Below the pieces are notes generated by a model, which was not told the DNA's origin, did no database searches, and was given only the letters and a program-made list of their open reading frames with translations. A program made the position numbers and the translations under genes. Below are positions 1 through 6,388 of a stretch of 6,988 nucleotides of DNA, piece after piece. Position 1 is the stretch's first letter, and every line of letters starts with the position of its first letter. Origin of the DNA: Pseudomonadota bacterium (GTDB taxonomy: Bacteria; Pseudomonadota; Gammaproteobacteria; Burkholderiales; Burkholderiaceae); assembly GCA_023441105.1 (NCBI GenBank), contig JAEZQX010000134.1, positions 1-6,988 on the forward strand, in the 5' to 3' direction.

Positions 1-1
1 G

Positions 2-1579
2 GCCGGCGCGGCCGCAGACACGTCGAACGGTGCCTCGGCAAGCGTTCGACCCGCCAACGGAGCGGCCGGCTTCACCACGCGCTCCGGTACCTTCACGCCA
101 CAGGCCTGGTCTGCCGTCACCGGTTGGGAGCGGGACGATCATGCGGAGGCGCTGGTGGTCTTTCGCCGCACCTGCCCCAGCCTGGAGAAGCGAGCGACCT
201 GGCGGGCGGCCTGCGCAGCGGTGCGGGCGGTGCGCGACGAGCCGGCTGCCGCCCGTGCGTTCTTCGAGCGCGAGTTCGTCCCCTACCTCGTGAGCGCCGC
301 CGACCGCGACAAGGACGGCTTGCTGACCGGCTACTTCGAGCCGGTGCTGCAGGGATCGCCGGTCAGTCGCGGTGCCTTCACCGTACCGGTCTACGGTGCC
401 CCACCGGATCTGCTCTACCTCGACGCGCGGCGCTGGCAGGGCATCGACTTGCGTCGCGCGCCGCACCGTGCCGTGCTCGACGCCAATCAGGTGGTGCCGG
501 CAGGCATGGCGGCGGGCGCCTCGGCCTCGGCCGCGCAATCGTCCGACGTGGTCGCGGTCGATGCGGCGGTCTTCGACAGCGAGCCCCTCGATCGTCGCTA
601 TCGCGTGCGCCGCGACGGCGATCGCATCGTGCCGTACTGGACGCGCCAGGAGATCGAAGCCGGCAGGGCACCAGGCTTGCGGCCGATCGCCTGGGTCGAT
701 GACGCCCAGGCGCTGTACCTGATGCAGGTCCAGGGATCCGGGCGCATCCGCATGCCCGACGGCAGGACCCTCCGCCTCGCCTACGCCGACCAGAACGGCC
801 ATCCGTTCCGTCCCCGCGGCACGGCGCCGAGCAGGACGCGCAGCCTGCCGGGGGCCGCCGCCGACGAGCCGGTGGCGATCGCCACGCCGGTGTCGCTGCG
901 CACGCTCGAGGTGGCTGGTGCGACGCGCACCCGTGCCAAGCCGGTTGCGACCGGTCAGGAGGTCGATCGCGTGGTCGATGCGCTGCTCGCACAGCCGCCA
1001 GCGGCGAAGGCCGGGCGCGCCGCCGCGGATGGCCGGCGGGCGTCGGCCGGCAGTGGCGGTGACCTCGGCAGCGCCAGCAGTGGCGGCGGCAAGGCCGGCG
1101 CAGGCGGTGACGGGGATGCGCGCGCCGCCATGAACCTCGGTTACCTGGTGGCGGCCCGCGAGAACGATCCGAGCTACGTGTTCTTCCAGACCGCCAGCGG
1201 AGACGGCAGCGGACCGGTGGGTGCCTTGGGTGTGCCGCTGACGGCCACGCGGTCGATCGCCGTCGACCCGCGCTCGACGCCGCTCGGGTCACCGGTGTTC
1301 ATCGAAGCCGAGCGCGACGACAGCCCGGAACCCCTGCGCCGGCTGGTGATCGCGCAGGATACTGGCGGCGCCATCCGCGGCGCGGTGCGAGCGGACTTCT
1401 TCTGGGGGACCGGACCCCGCGCCGGGGCGCAGGCGCTGAAGACGCGCGACGACCTGGCGATGTGGGTGCTGCTGCCGAGGGACTTCTCGCCGCCGGCGTC
1501 GGCCACGCGCACGCGTGGCATCGGCGGCCCGGCGCCGGCGGAATGCGTGATGCGGGACGCGGAGTACTGCCTGGAATGA
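2..1579 (+). CDS. mltA: Membrane-bound lytic murein transglycosylase A (MltA), 5' end cut by window
   Basis: MltA cleaves the glycan strands of peptidoglycan between MurNAc and GlcNAc, leaving 1,6-anhydro-MurNAc; it normally acts from the outer membrane into the periplasm. The frame is open from base 2 and reads through residues matching the MltA N-terminus (GWERDDHAEAL, about 125-154), so a GTG at 155 is internal and the true start lies upstream of the window. Recognisable in order are LLTGYFEPVLQGS (about 322-361), IAWVDDAQALYLMQVQGSGR (686-745), YADQNGHPFR (782-811), NDPSYVFFQ (1163-1189), and the C-terminal 3D domain with AQDTGGAIRG (Asp codon 1358-1360, aligned with the family's catalytic Asp) and RADFFWGTG (Asp 1394-1396). 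Between NGHPFR and NDPSYVFF lies an unusually long Ala/Gly/Ser-rich stretch (see findings). The stop overlaps the next gene's ATG. Family call is firm; the lipoprotein signal cannot be seen. Confidence 0.93.
   Translation, partial: AGAAADTSNGASASVRPANGAAGFTTRSGTFTPQAWSAVTGWERDDHAEALVVFRRTCPSLEKRATWRAACAAVRAVRDEPAAARAFFEREFVPYLVSAADRDKDGLLTGYFEPVLQGSPVSRGAFTVPVYGAPPDLLYLDARRWQGIDLRRAPHRAVLDANQVVPAGMAAGASASAAQSSDVVAVDAAVFDSEPLDRRYRVRRDGDRIVPYWTRQEIEAGRAPGLRPIAWVDDAQALYLMQVQGSGRIRMPDGRTLRLAYADQNGHPFRPRGTAPSRTRSLPGAAADEPVAIATPVSLRTLEVAGATRTRAKPVATGQEVDRVVDALLAQPPAAKAGRAAADGRRASAGSGGDLGSASSGGGKAGAGGDGDARAAMNLGYLVAARENDPSYVFFQTASGDGSGPVGALGVPLTATRSIAVDPRSTPLGSPVFIEAERDDSPEPLRRLVIAQDTGGAIRGAVRADFFWGTGPRAGAQALKTRDDLAMWVLLPRDFSPPASATRTRGIGGPAPAECVMRDAEYCLE
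1576..1579 (+). other. ATGA stop/start overlap between mltA and the caspase gene
   Basis: The mltA stop TGA (1577-1579) overlaps ATG 1576-1578 of the caspase gene, and a second in-frame ATG follows at 1579. A GGAG at 1561-1564 lies about 11 bases before the first ATG and could serve as a ribosome site. Such overlaps usually mean one transcript and coupled translation. Confidence 0.75.
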
Positions 1580-3078
1580 TGGGGCTTCGGAAGGGGACGC
1601 GCCTGCTGCGGGCGCTGCTTGCCGCCGCGTCGCTGGCGGCGTTGTCGCTGCCATCAGCCTTCGCCGCTCCCGGACGTTGGGCACTGGTGATCGGCAACGA
1701 CGCCTATGCCAAGGTCGAGCCGTTGCGCAACGCGATCGCCGATGCGAACCTGATCGCCGGCGAGCTCAGGCGCGCCGGATTCGACGTCGCCGCGATCCGC
1801 AACGCCGACCGCCGCACGATGCTGCGCGAGGTGATCGAGCTGGCGCGGCGCGCCGAGGCCGGCGGCGAGGCCCTGGTGTATTTCGCCGGGCACGGCGTGC
1901 AGATCGCCAATACCAATTACCTGCTGCCGGTGGACTTCGATGGTGCCGACGAGGCGATGCTGCCGTTCGAGGCGGTGAGCCTGAACGACATCGGCAACCA
2001 GCTGCTCGATGCGAAGACGCGCTTCAGCCTGCTCATCATCGACGCCTGCAGGAACAATCCGCTGCCCGGCCGGCGCGGGCGCAACCTGCGCACCGGTCCC
2101 GGGTTGGCGCCGATGTCGCCGGCAACCGGCCAGATGGTGGTCTATGCAGCGGGCAGCGGACAGGTTGCGCTCGACGGGCTGGGAGATCGGGATCCGAGCA
2201 GGAACGGCGTCTTCGCGCGCGAGTTCGCGCGCGAGATGCGCACGCCGGGCATCGACGTGCGGGAGATGATGCTCACGGTGCGCGAATCGGTAGAACGCCT
2301 GGCGGCGTCGGTCAATCATGCGCAGCGCCCTGCGATCTACGACGAGTCGCGCGGCCGGTTCGTCTTCCACGAGGCGGCGTCCGCGACCGCATCCGCGCCG
2401 CCCGCATCCAAGCCGCCCGCGTCCACGACGCCCGAGTCTGCCGCGCCCGCTGCTCCGCAGCCACCTGCGGGCATCGCGGCGGCGGCACCGCAAGCGCCTC
2501 CGGCGGGTGCCGCTCGCGGTAAGTCGGCGGAGCAGATCGAGGACGAGCTGTGGACCACCTTCTCCAGCAGTAATTCGCGGACCGGCTATGCCGCCTACCT
2601 GCGCGAGTATCCGAACGGGCGCTATGCCGCGGCAGCGCGGGTGCAGCTGGAGGTGCTGGGGCAGGTGGATCGTCCTGCGCCGCCGCCTGCTGCCGTCCCA
2701 CCGCCGGCCGCGGCGGAGCCGCGCGCGGCCGAGGCTCCGGTGGCGACAGCGAAGGCGTCACCCGCCGCGCCGGTCGTCGGCAGGCGGTACCGCGGCATGG
2801 ATGGCCAGTTCGACCTGACGGTCGAGGCGCAGAACGGAGCGCTGGCGGTGAAGGTCTTCCGGATGACGACCGGGCGCTTCAGCGGCACCGAGCTGCGCTG
2901 CGGCGCGTTCAGCAACACCATCGACCTGGATGAACAGTACAACGTCAGTGCCTGGTGCAGCGGCGCGATACCGGGCTCGTTGCGGCTGCGCGGGCGCTTC
3001 CCGCGCATCGACATCTACAGCGGCGGCGCGTTCGGCGGCGGGACCATCGACCTGGTGGAGGTCAAGGAGAGCCGATAG
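1576..3078 (+). CDS. Exported caspase-like (peptidase C14) protein with C-terminal two-cysteine domain
   Basis: A predicted cysteine protease of the caspase/metacaspase clan, 500 residues. ATG at 1576 is chosen because it overlaps the mltA stop as ATGA; ATG 1579 is an equal alternative. Residues 1-30 form a Sec signal peptide (RKGTRLLR, Leu/Ala core, likely cut after AFA30), so it should act in the periplasm. The C14 domain spans about 34-265: ALVIGNDAY at 36-44, catalytic His106 in YFAGHGVQ, catalytic Cys158 in IIDACRNNP, and SRNGVFAREF and GRFVFHE near its end. Ala/Pro linkers (about 267-315 and 366-400) flank a short segment (about 319-361, with YLREYPNGRYAAAA) that resembles small helical repeats in other bacterial caspase proteins. 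The last 95 residues look beta-rich and carry Cys442 and Cys461, a possible disulfide; I do not recognise this domain. The substrate is unknown. Coupling to mltA suggests an envelope role (inference). Confidence 0.9.
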   Translation: MMGLRKGTRLLRALLAAASLAALSLPSAFAAPGRWALVIGNDAYAKVEPLRNAIADANLIAGELRRAGFDVAAIRNADRRTMLREVIELARRAEAGGEALVYFAGHGVQIANTNYLLPVDFDGADEAMLPFEAVSLNDIGNQLLDAKTRFSLLIIDACRNNPLPGRRGRNLRTGPGLAPMSPATGQMVVYAAGSGQVALDGLGDRDPSRNGVFAREFAREMRTPGIDVREMMLTVRESVERLAASVNHAQRPAIYDESRGRFVFHEAASATASAPPASKPPASTTPESAAPAAPQPPAGIAAAAPQAPPAGAARGKSAEQIEDELWTTFSSSNSRTGYAAYLREYPNGRYAAAARVQLEVLGQVDRPAPPPAAVPPPAAAEPRAAEAPVATAKASPAAPVVGRRYRGMDGQFDLTVEAQNGALAVKVFRMTTGRFSGTELRCGAFSNTIDLDEQYNVSAWCSGAIPGSLRLRGRFPRIDIYSGGAFGGGTIDLVEVKESR

Positions 3079-3091
3079 GGCGCAGCCCCTC
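3079..3091. other. 13-base convergent gap, no terminator seen
   Basis: Only 13 bases separate the stop codons of the convergent caspase and OmpA genes. No hairpin with a T-run is visible here, so transcripts may run into the opposite gene or end by a factor-dependent route. Confidence 0.6.
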
Positions 3092-3661
3092 TCACCGCCG
3101 CTCCGTCTTGAAGGTCACGCGCCGATTCTCCGGCGCCGTCGGCACGTCCGGCCTCGCCAGCTCGGTCTCGCCCTTGCCGATCGGATGCAGGCGCTGCATC
3201 GGCAGGCTGTGCTTGTTGACCAGATAGGCGACCACGCTTTCGGCGCGCGCCTGCGATAGGCGCAGGTTGTAGTCGTCGTCGCCGCGCGGGTCGGCATGGC
3301 CTTCGACGGCGAAGTCGAAGTCGGTGAGCCGATCCGATGTCAGCGCGCGGGCGATCACGTCGAGCGCCGCCTGCGAATCCGGCGTGATCTCGGCCGATCC
3401 GGTGGCGAAGGTGATGGTGATCGAGGCTGCTCCGGCGCGCGGATTCTCGCCAGGCGCACCTTTCGCCTTGGGCTGGACCATGATGCTGCGGGTCCTGACG
3501 CCGGACGGGGGCGGCGTCAAGGCATCGATCAGTGCCGCTTCGTTGACCTCGTTGAGCCTGAAGATGACGCCCTGGGCATGGGCCTCCCGCGGCATGCCGG
3601 CGACGACGAGGGCGCCGGTGCCGGCGGCGAGCAACAGCAGTTGTGCGGCGATACGGTTCAT
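3092..3661 (-). CDS. Small exported OmpA-family peptidoglycan-binding protein
   Basis: A 189-residue protein with an N-terminal signal peptide (1-29, cut after AHA) and no lipobox Cys or beta-barrel, so it is probably a soluble periplasmic protein. Residues 30-78 form a short lead segment (NEVNEAALIDALTPPP, then VRTRS) of unknown role. The OmpA C-terminal domain spans about 80-187: ITITFATGSAEITPDS, GHAD124, YNLRLSQAR139, GKGETEL and ENRRVTF. Asp124 and Arg139 are 15 residues apart, as in the Asp/Arg pair that grips diaminopimelate in OmpA-like domains, so peptidoglycan binding is expected. ATG 3659-3661 follows an AGAGG ribosome site (complement of about 3670-3674) at a normal distance. The gene converges on the caspase gene with only 13 bases between stops. 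It should tether to the cell wall; partner proteins are not evident. Confidence 0.92.
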   Translation of the reverse strand: MNRIAAQLLLLAAGTGALVVAGMPREAHAQGVIFRLNEVNEAALIDALTPPPSGVRTRSIMVQPKAKGAPGENPRAGAASITITFATGSAEITPDSQAALDVIARALTSDRLTDFDFAVEGHADPRGDDDYNLRLSQARAESVVAYLVNKHSLPMQRLHPIGKGETELARPDVPTAPENRRVTFKTERR

Positions 3662-3735
3662 CTCGATGCCTCTTACTGTCCGATGCGATTGCCTGTGAAA
3701 GGAACCGGCAGCCCGTTGCCGGACCGCCGTGGAAA

Positions 3736-3764
3736 AGCATAGCCGCGTGATCGGGGTCCGACAA
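3736..3764 (-). promoter_or_regulatory. Candidate sigma70-type promoter for the OmpA gene
   Basis: Read on the minus strand, TTGTCG (complement of 3759-3764) and TATGCT (complement of 3736-3741) match the -35 and -10 consensus at four of six positions each, with an ideal 17-base spacer. Transcription would begin near 3729, giving a leader of about 68 bases before the ATG at 3661. This is a match by eye only. Confidence 0.5.
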
Positions 3765-3834
3765 GGTGCGGCGGATCGAACCGTGGGTCGCGCGGACCGT
3801 CCGCCCGGTTCATACCGATGGATGATGCAGCGGC

Positions 3835-3876
3835 CGGGTGCAGGCGCTATAGTTGGACTTCAGTTGACTGCACCCG
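3835..3876. repeat. Perfect 9-base inverted repeat flanking the -10 box (candidate operator)
   Basis: CGGGTGCAG at 3835-3843 and CTGCACCCG at 3868-3876 are exact reverse complements, 24 bases apart. Their centres are 33 bases apart, about three helical turns, so both arms would face the same side of the DNA. The arms bracket TATAGT at 3848-3853. The left arm lies before the predicted transcription start, which favours a DNA-binding site over an RNA hairpin. No T-run follows, so it is not a typical terminator. Confidence 0.5.
3848..3853 (+). promoter_or_regulatory. Candidate -10 box for the FHA/PP2C transcript
   Basis: TATAGT differs from TATAAT at one base and stands out in this GC-rich context. 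Transcription would begin near 3860, about 56 bases before the FHA start. No good -35 lies at the expected 3825-3830 (ATGCAG), so the promoter may need an activator. Confidence 0.4.
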
Positions 3877-3915
3877 CCGCGCCTTCGGAGACAGGCGCAG
3901 CCAACCGGATAGCCT

Positions 3916-5571
3916 ATGCCATTGATTCGGGTAGTCAGTCGGATGGGAAGGCCGCCGGCGGTTCCGATGCAGGCCGTCTTCGGCCCCGGCGTCGGGACGC
4001 TCGGCCGCTCGCCGGACTGCACGCTGGCGCTGCCGGACGAGGCGCGCCACATCTCGCGGCAGCAGGCCCGCGTGGAGGTGGCCGGCAATGTCGCTGCCAT
4101 CACCTGCCTGAGCGCGGCCAATCCGCTCATCGTCAACGGCCAGGAGCTGCGGCAGGGCCAGGCGCGGCGGCTGGCGCATGGCGACCGCATCCACGTGGCA
4201 GGGTACGAGTTGCGCTTCGAGGACGGGGACACGGCAGCCGCGGGCGGCACGGCCGGGCTGCTGATTCCGGACGACCCGTTCGCCCTCCCGGATGTCGCGC
4301 CGACGGGACCCGCGGCCGCTCGCCCGGGCGCCTTCGATCCGTTCGCCGATCCGCCACCGGTCCCGCCGCTGCATGCGGCCGGCGGGTCCCCGGCCTCGGG
4401 TACCGATCCGCTCGGGCTCGGCCTGCAACTGCAACCTCAGGCGGAGCTGCCCGCGGGGCGCGCCGACAGCATCGACGCCCTGTTCAACCTCGAGCCTGGC
4501 CTGGATGCGCTGGCTCCCGGCTCGCCGCTGGGACTGCCGCCGGGCGAGATTCCGAAGAGCGCGCAGGAGCGGGCGGCGGAAGAGGCCGCGCAGCGTCGAG
4601 CGGATCCGGTGGCGGACCATGCGCCGGTGCTGTCGGGCAGCTTCCGGCTGCCGCAGGCCATCCCGCCGACGGAGTTCGGCCTGGCGGAGGACCCGGTGCT
4701 GTCGTGGACGGAGAGCGAGGCGGCGCAGGAGGCGATCCTGCCGCCGGCGCCGGCCGGCAACGCAGCGGAGATCGCGGCATTGACCGAGCAGTTCTTCGAA
4801 TCACCGCGGCAGAAGCCGGCGCCGCCGACTCGCGCCGCGGCGCCGCATCCTGCGTTCACGGAGCCCGAGGCCGGGCGTCGCATTGCCCAGCCGGCGCGGC
4901 CGCCGCAGCTCGAGGACGCATCCGTCCTGCTGCGGGCATTGCTGGACGGCCTTGGTCTTGCCGAGTTGCCGCAGGCCGCCGGGGCGCGCAGTGCCGCCGC
5001 GCGGACGCTGACGCCGGAGTTGCTGCAGCGGATCGGCGAGCTGATTGCCGGCGCCTGCCAGGGCACGGTCGAGCTGCTGCAGGCGAGGGCGACGTTGAAG
5101 CAGGAGCTGCGGGCCGACCTGACGATGATCGGCTCGCGCGACAACAACCCGCTGAAGTTCGTGCCGGACGGCCCGACGGCGCTGGCGCAGCTGCTCGCGG
5201 CGCAGCCGGTGCGCGGCTTCATGGAGCCGGGTCGGGCCATGCGCGACGCCTACGACGACCTGCTCGCGCACCAGATCGGCTTCGTGGCCGGGATGCGCGC
5301 GGCCATGCAGGGCCTGGTCGGGCGCTTCGACCCGCAGGCGCTGGAGCAGCGCCTGGCCGGCAAGTCGGTGCTCGACGCCATGCTGCCCGCGGCGCGCAAG
5401 GCGCGCCTGTGGGAGCTGTTCAACACGCTCTATGCGGAGGTTTCGCGCGAGGCGGAAGACGATTTCGACCGGTTGTTCGGCCGGGCGTTCGTCAAGGCGT
5501 ACGAGGAGCAGATCGCGCGCATCGAGGCGGGTCGTCACGCGCAGGAAGGCGGTGAGGCAGCCCGCCGCTGA
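3916..5571 (+). CDS. tagH: T6SS-associated FHA domain protein (TagH/Fha family)
   Basis: A 551-residue cytoplasmic phosphothreonine-binding protein of type VI secretion. In systems such as Pseudomonas H1-T6SS, phosphorylation of the FHA protein by PpkA promotes assembly and PppA reverses it. The FHA domain covers about 1-102, with Gly30-Arg31-Ser32, His45-Ile-Ser47-Arg48 and Val73-Asn74-Gly75, the usual phosphopeptide-binding residues. A Pro/Ala-rich middle (about 105-330) contains DPF repeats and DSIDALFNLEPG, a motif type seen in TagH linkers. The C-terminal TagH domain (about 336-540) includes LLRALLDGLGL, TMIGSRDNNPLKF, AYDDLLAHQIGFVAGM and ELFNTLYAEV. A TAG at 3910-3912 is in frame just two codons before ATG 3916, so no earlier start is possible; the ribosome site is weak. 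It overlaps the phosphatase gene by 20 bases. Core T6SS genes are not in the window. Confidence 0.92.
   Translation: MPLIRVVSRMGRPPAVPMQAVFGPGVGTLGRSPDCTLALPDEARHISRQQARVEVAGNVAAITCLSAANPLIVNGQELRQGQARRLAHGDRIHVAGYELRFEDGDTAAAGGTAGLLIPDDPFALPDVAPTGPAAARPGAFDPFADPPPVPPLHAAGGSPASGTDPLGLGLQLQPQAELPAGRADSIDALFNLEPGLDALAPGSPLGLPPGEIPKSAQERAAEEAAQRRADPVADHAPVLSGSFRLPQAIPPTEFGLAEDPVLSWTESEAAQEAILPPAPAGNAAEIAALTEQFFESPRQKPAPPTRAAAPHPAFTEPEAGRRIAQPARPPQLEDASVLLRALLDGLGLAELPQAAGARSAAARTLTPELLQRIGELIAGACQGTVELLQARATLKQELRADLTMIGSRDNNPLKFVPDGPTALAQLLAAQPVRGFMEPGRAMRDAYDDLLAHQIGFVAGMRAAMQGLVGRFDPQALEQRLAGKSVLDAMLPAARKARLWELFNTLYAEVSREAEDDFDRLFGRAFVKAYEEQIARIEAGRHAQEGGEAARR
5543..5554 (+). promoter_or_regulatory. 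Ribosome site and GTG start of the phosphatase gene, inside the FHA gene
   Basis: AGGAAGG at 5543-5549 is a strong Shine-Dalgarno-like sequence ending two bases before GTG 5552, slightly closer than usual. It decides in favour of the GTG over the later ATG 5600. It lies in the FHA coding sequence, whose stop is at 5569-5571. Confidence 0.55.
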
Positions 5572-6388
5572 GCCGGCCGGCACCGCGCTGGCCGTCGCCA
5601 TGGTTTCGCGGCGCGGCGGCCGCGCGCGCAACGAGGACGCCTGCGGCCACTGGGGCTGGGGGCGGCCGGCGACGAGCGGCCCGGTGTGCTGCGTGCTCGC
5701 CGATGGCGCCGGCGGTCATGGAGGGGGGGACGTCGCCTCCCAGGCGGCGGTGTCGACGGTGCTGCAGTCCTTCGCGGAACGGCCGGCCTGCGATCCACGC
5801 CGCGTTCGCGAGCTGATCGACCTCGCCAACCAGGCGGTGGTGGCAGGGCAGTCCGCATCCGAGGCAACCCGCGACATGCGCTCGACCCTGGTCGTGTGGC
5901 TGGGCGACCCCGCACAGGGGGCGGCCGCCTGGGGGCACAGCGGCGACTCCCGCCTCTACTGCTTTCGCGGCGGCCGGCTGCTCGCGCGCACCCGCGACCA
6001 CAGCCTTTACCAGTCGATGATCGATGCCGGGCTGGCCCACAGCGGCAACCTGCGCGGCAACCCGCAACGCAACATCCTGACCGCATGCCTCGGCAGCAGC
6101 GAGCAGTTCGAGGCCGACGTGGTCGGCGCCAATCATGCCTTGCACCCGGGGGACGCCTTCCTGCTCTGCAGCGACGGCTTCTGGGAGCCGCTGGAAGAAG
6201 AGATCATGACCGCGACGCTGCAGGAGACGGCCGACGTGCAGTCGTGGATCGACGCGCTCGAGCAGTCGGTCGCACGTCGCGCGCAGGCCGGGCAGGACAA
6301 CTATTCTGCGATCGGCGTGTGGTACGGCGGCTCGAGGGAAACACCGGCCCCTCAGTACTCCTCGATCTCGAACAGCACCGCGCCGTAG
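5552..6388 (+). CDS. pppA: PP2C-family Ser/Thr protein phosphatase, PppA type
   Basis: A soluble metal-dependent phosphatase of about 278 residues, expected to remove phosphate from the FHA protein and so turn T6SS off. All the PP2C signature motifs are intact: RARN27-E-D29, LAD51GAGGHGGGD60, GHSGD132SR, TRD149HS, CSD208GFW and D249N250. The acidic residues that bind the two catalytic metals are therefore present. GTG 5552 is preferred: AGGAAGG (5543-5549) lies just upstream, and this start retains the first beta strand (TALAVAMVSR) before the RxxNED motif. ATG 5600 would remove most of that strand. The frame is open further upstream inside the FHA gene, but that part has no family similarity. 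The 20-base overlap with the FHA gene implies cotranscription. The last 37 bases overlap the end of the convergent DUF4384 gene. A 7-G run lies inside the metal motif. Confidence 0.92.
   Translation: MRQPAAEPAGTALAVAMVSRRGGRARNEDACGHWGWGRPATSGPVCCVLADGAGGHGGGDVASQAAVSTVLQSFAERPACDPRRVRELIDLANQAVVAGQSASEATRDMRSTLVVWLGDPAQGAAAWGHSGDSRLYCFRGGRLLARTRDHSLYQSMIDAGLAHSGNLRGNPQRNILTACLGSSEQFEADVVGANHALHPGDAFLLCSDGFWEPLEEEIMTATLQETADVQSWIDALEQSVARRAQAGQDNYSAIGVWYGGSRETPAPQYSSISNSTAP

Larger units (their letters stand above)
3662..3915. other. Divergent intergenic region between the OmpA and FHA genes
   Basis: These 254 bases lie between two divergent starts and are less GC-rich than their flanks in places. 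They hold a candidate minus-strand promoter (3736-3764), a TATAGT box (3848-3853) for the FHA gene, and a perfect inverted repeat around that box. No conserved protein was found in frames crossing it. It is the only sizeable non-coding stretch in the window and the likely control region for both transcripts. Confidence 0.75.

Noticed and set aside
155..157. GTG at 155 as the mltA start
   Set aside because: Conserved MltA N-terminal residues are encoded before it, back to the window edge, so it is internal.
378..1292. 304-codon minus-strand frame opposite mltA
   Set aside because: Arg/Pro-rich, no motifs; a shadow of the mltA codon bias.
1462..1575. Earlier start for the caspase gene at 1462
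   Set aside because: It would place about 38 extra residues before an obvious signal peptide and overlap mltA by over 100 bases; ATG 1576 gives a proper signal peptide and the ATGA overlap.
1654..2493. 279-codon minus-strand frame opposite the caspase gene
   Set aside because: Low-complexity Arg/Gly translation; the opposite frame has intact catalytic motifs and a signal peptide.
3835..3876. The inverted repeat as a rho-independent terminator
   Set aside because: The 24-base loop is too long, no T-run follows on either strand, and it lies just before a gene start.
5432..5551. Earlier start for the phosphatase gene at 5432
   Set aside because: The added Arg-rich residues have no PP2C similarity and are a frame shadow of the FHA C-terminus.
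3729..5555. 608-codon plus-strand frame overlapping the FHA gene
   Set aside because: Gly/Ala/Arg-rich translation without domains; the FHA and TagH motifs are in the other frame, which also has a clear start fixed by an upstream in-frame stop.
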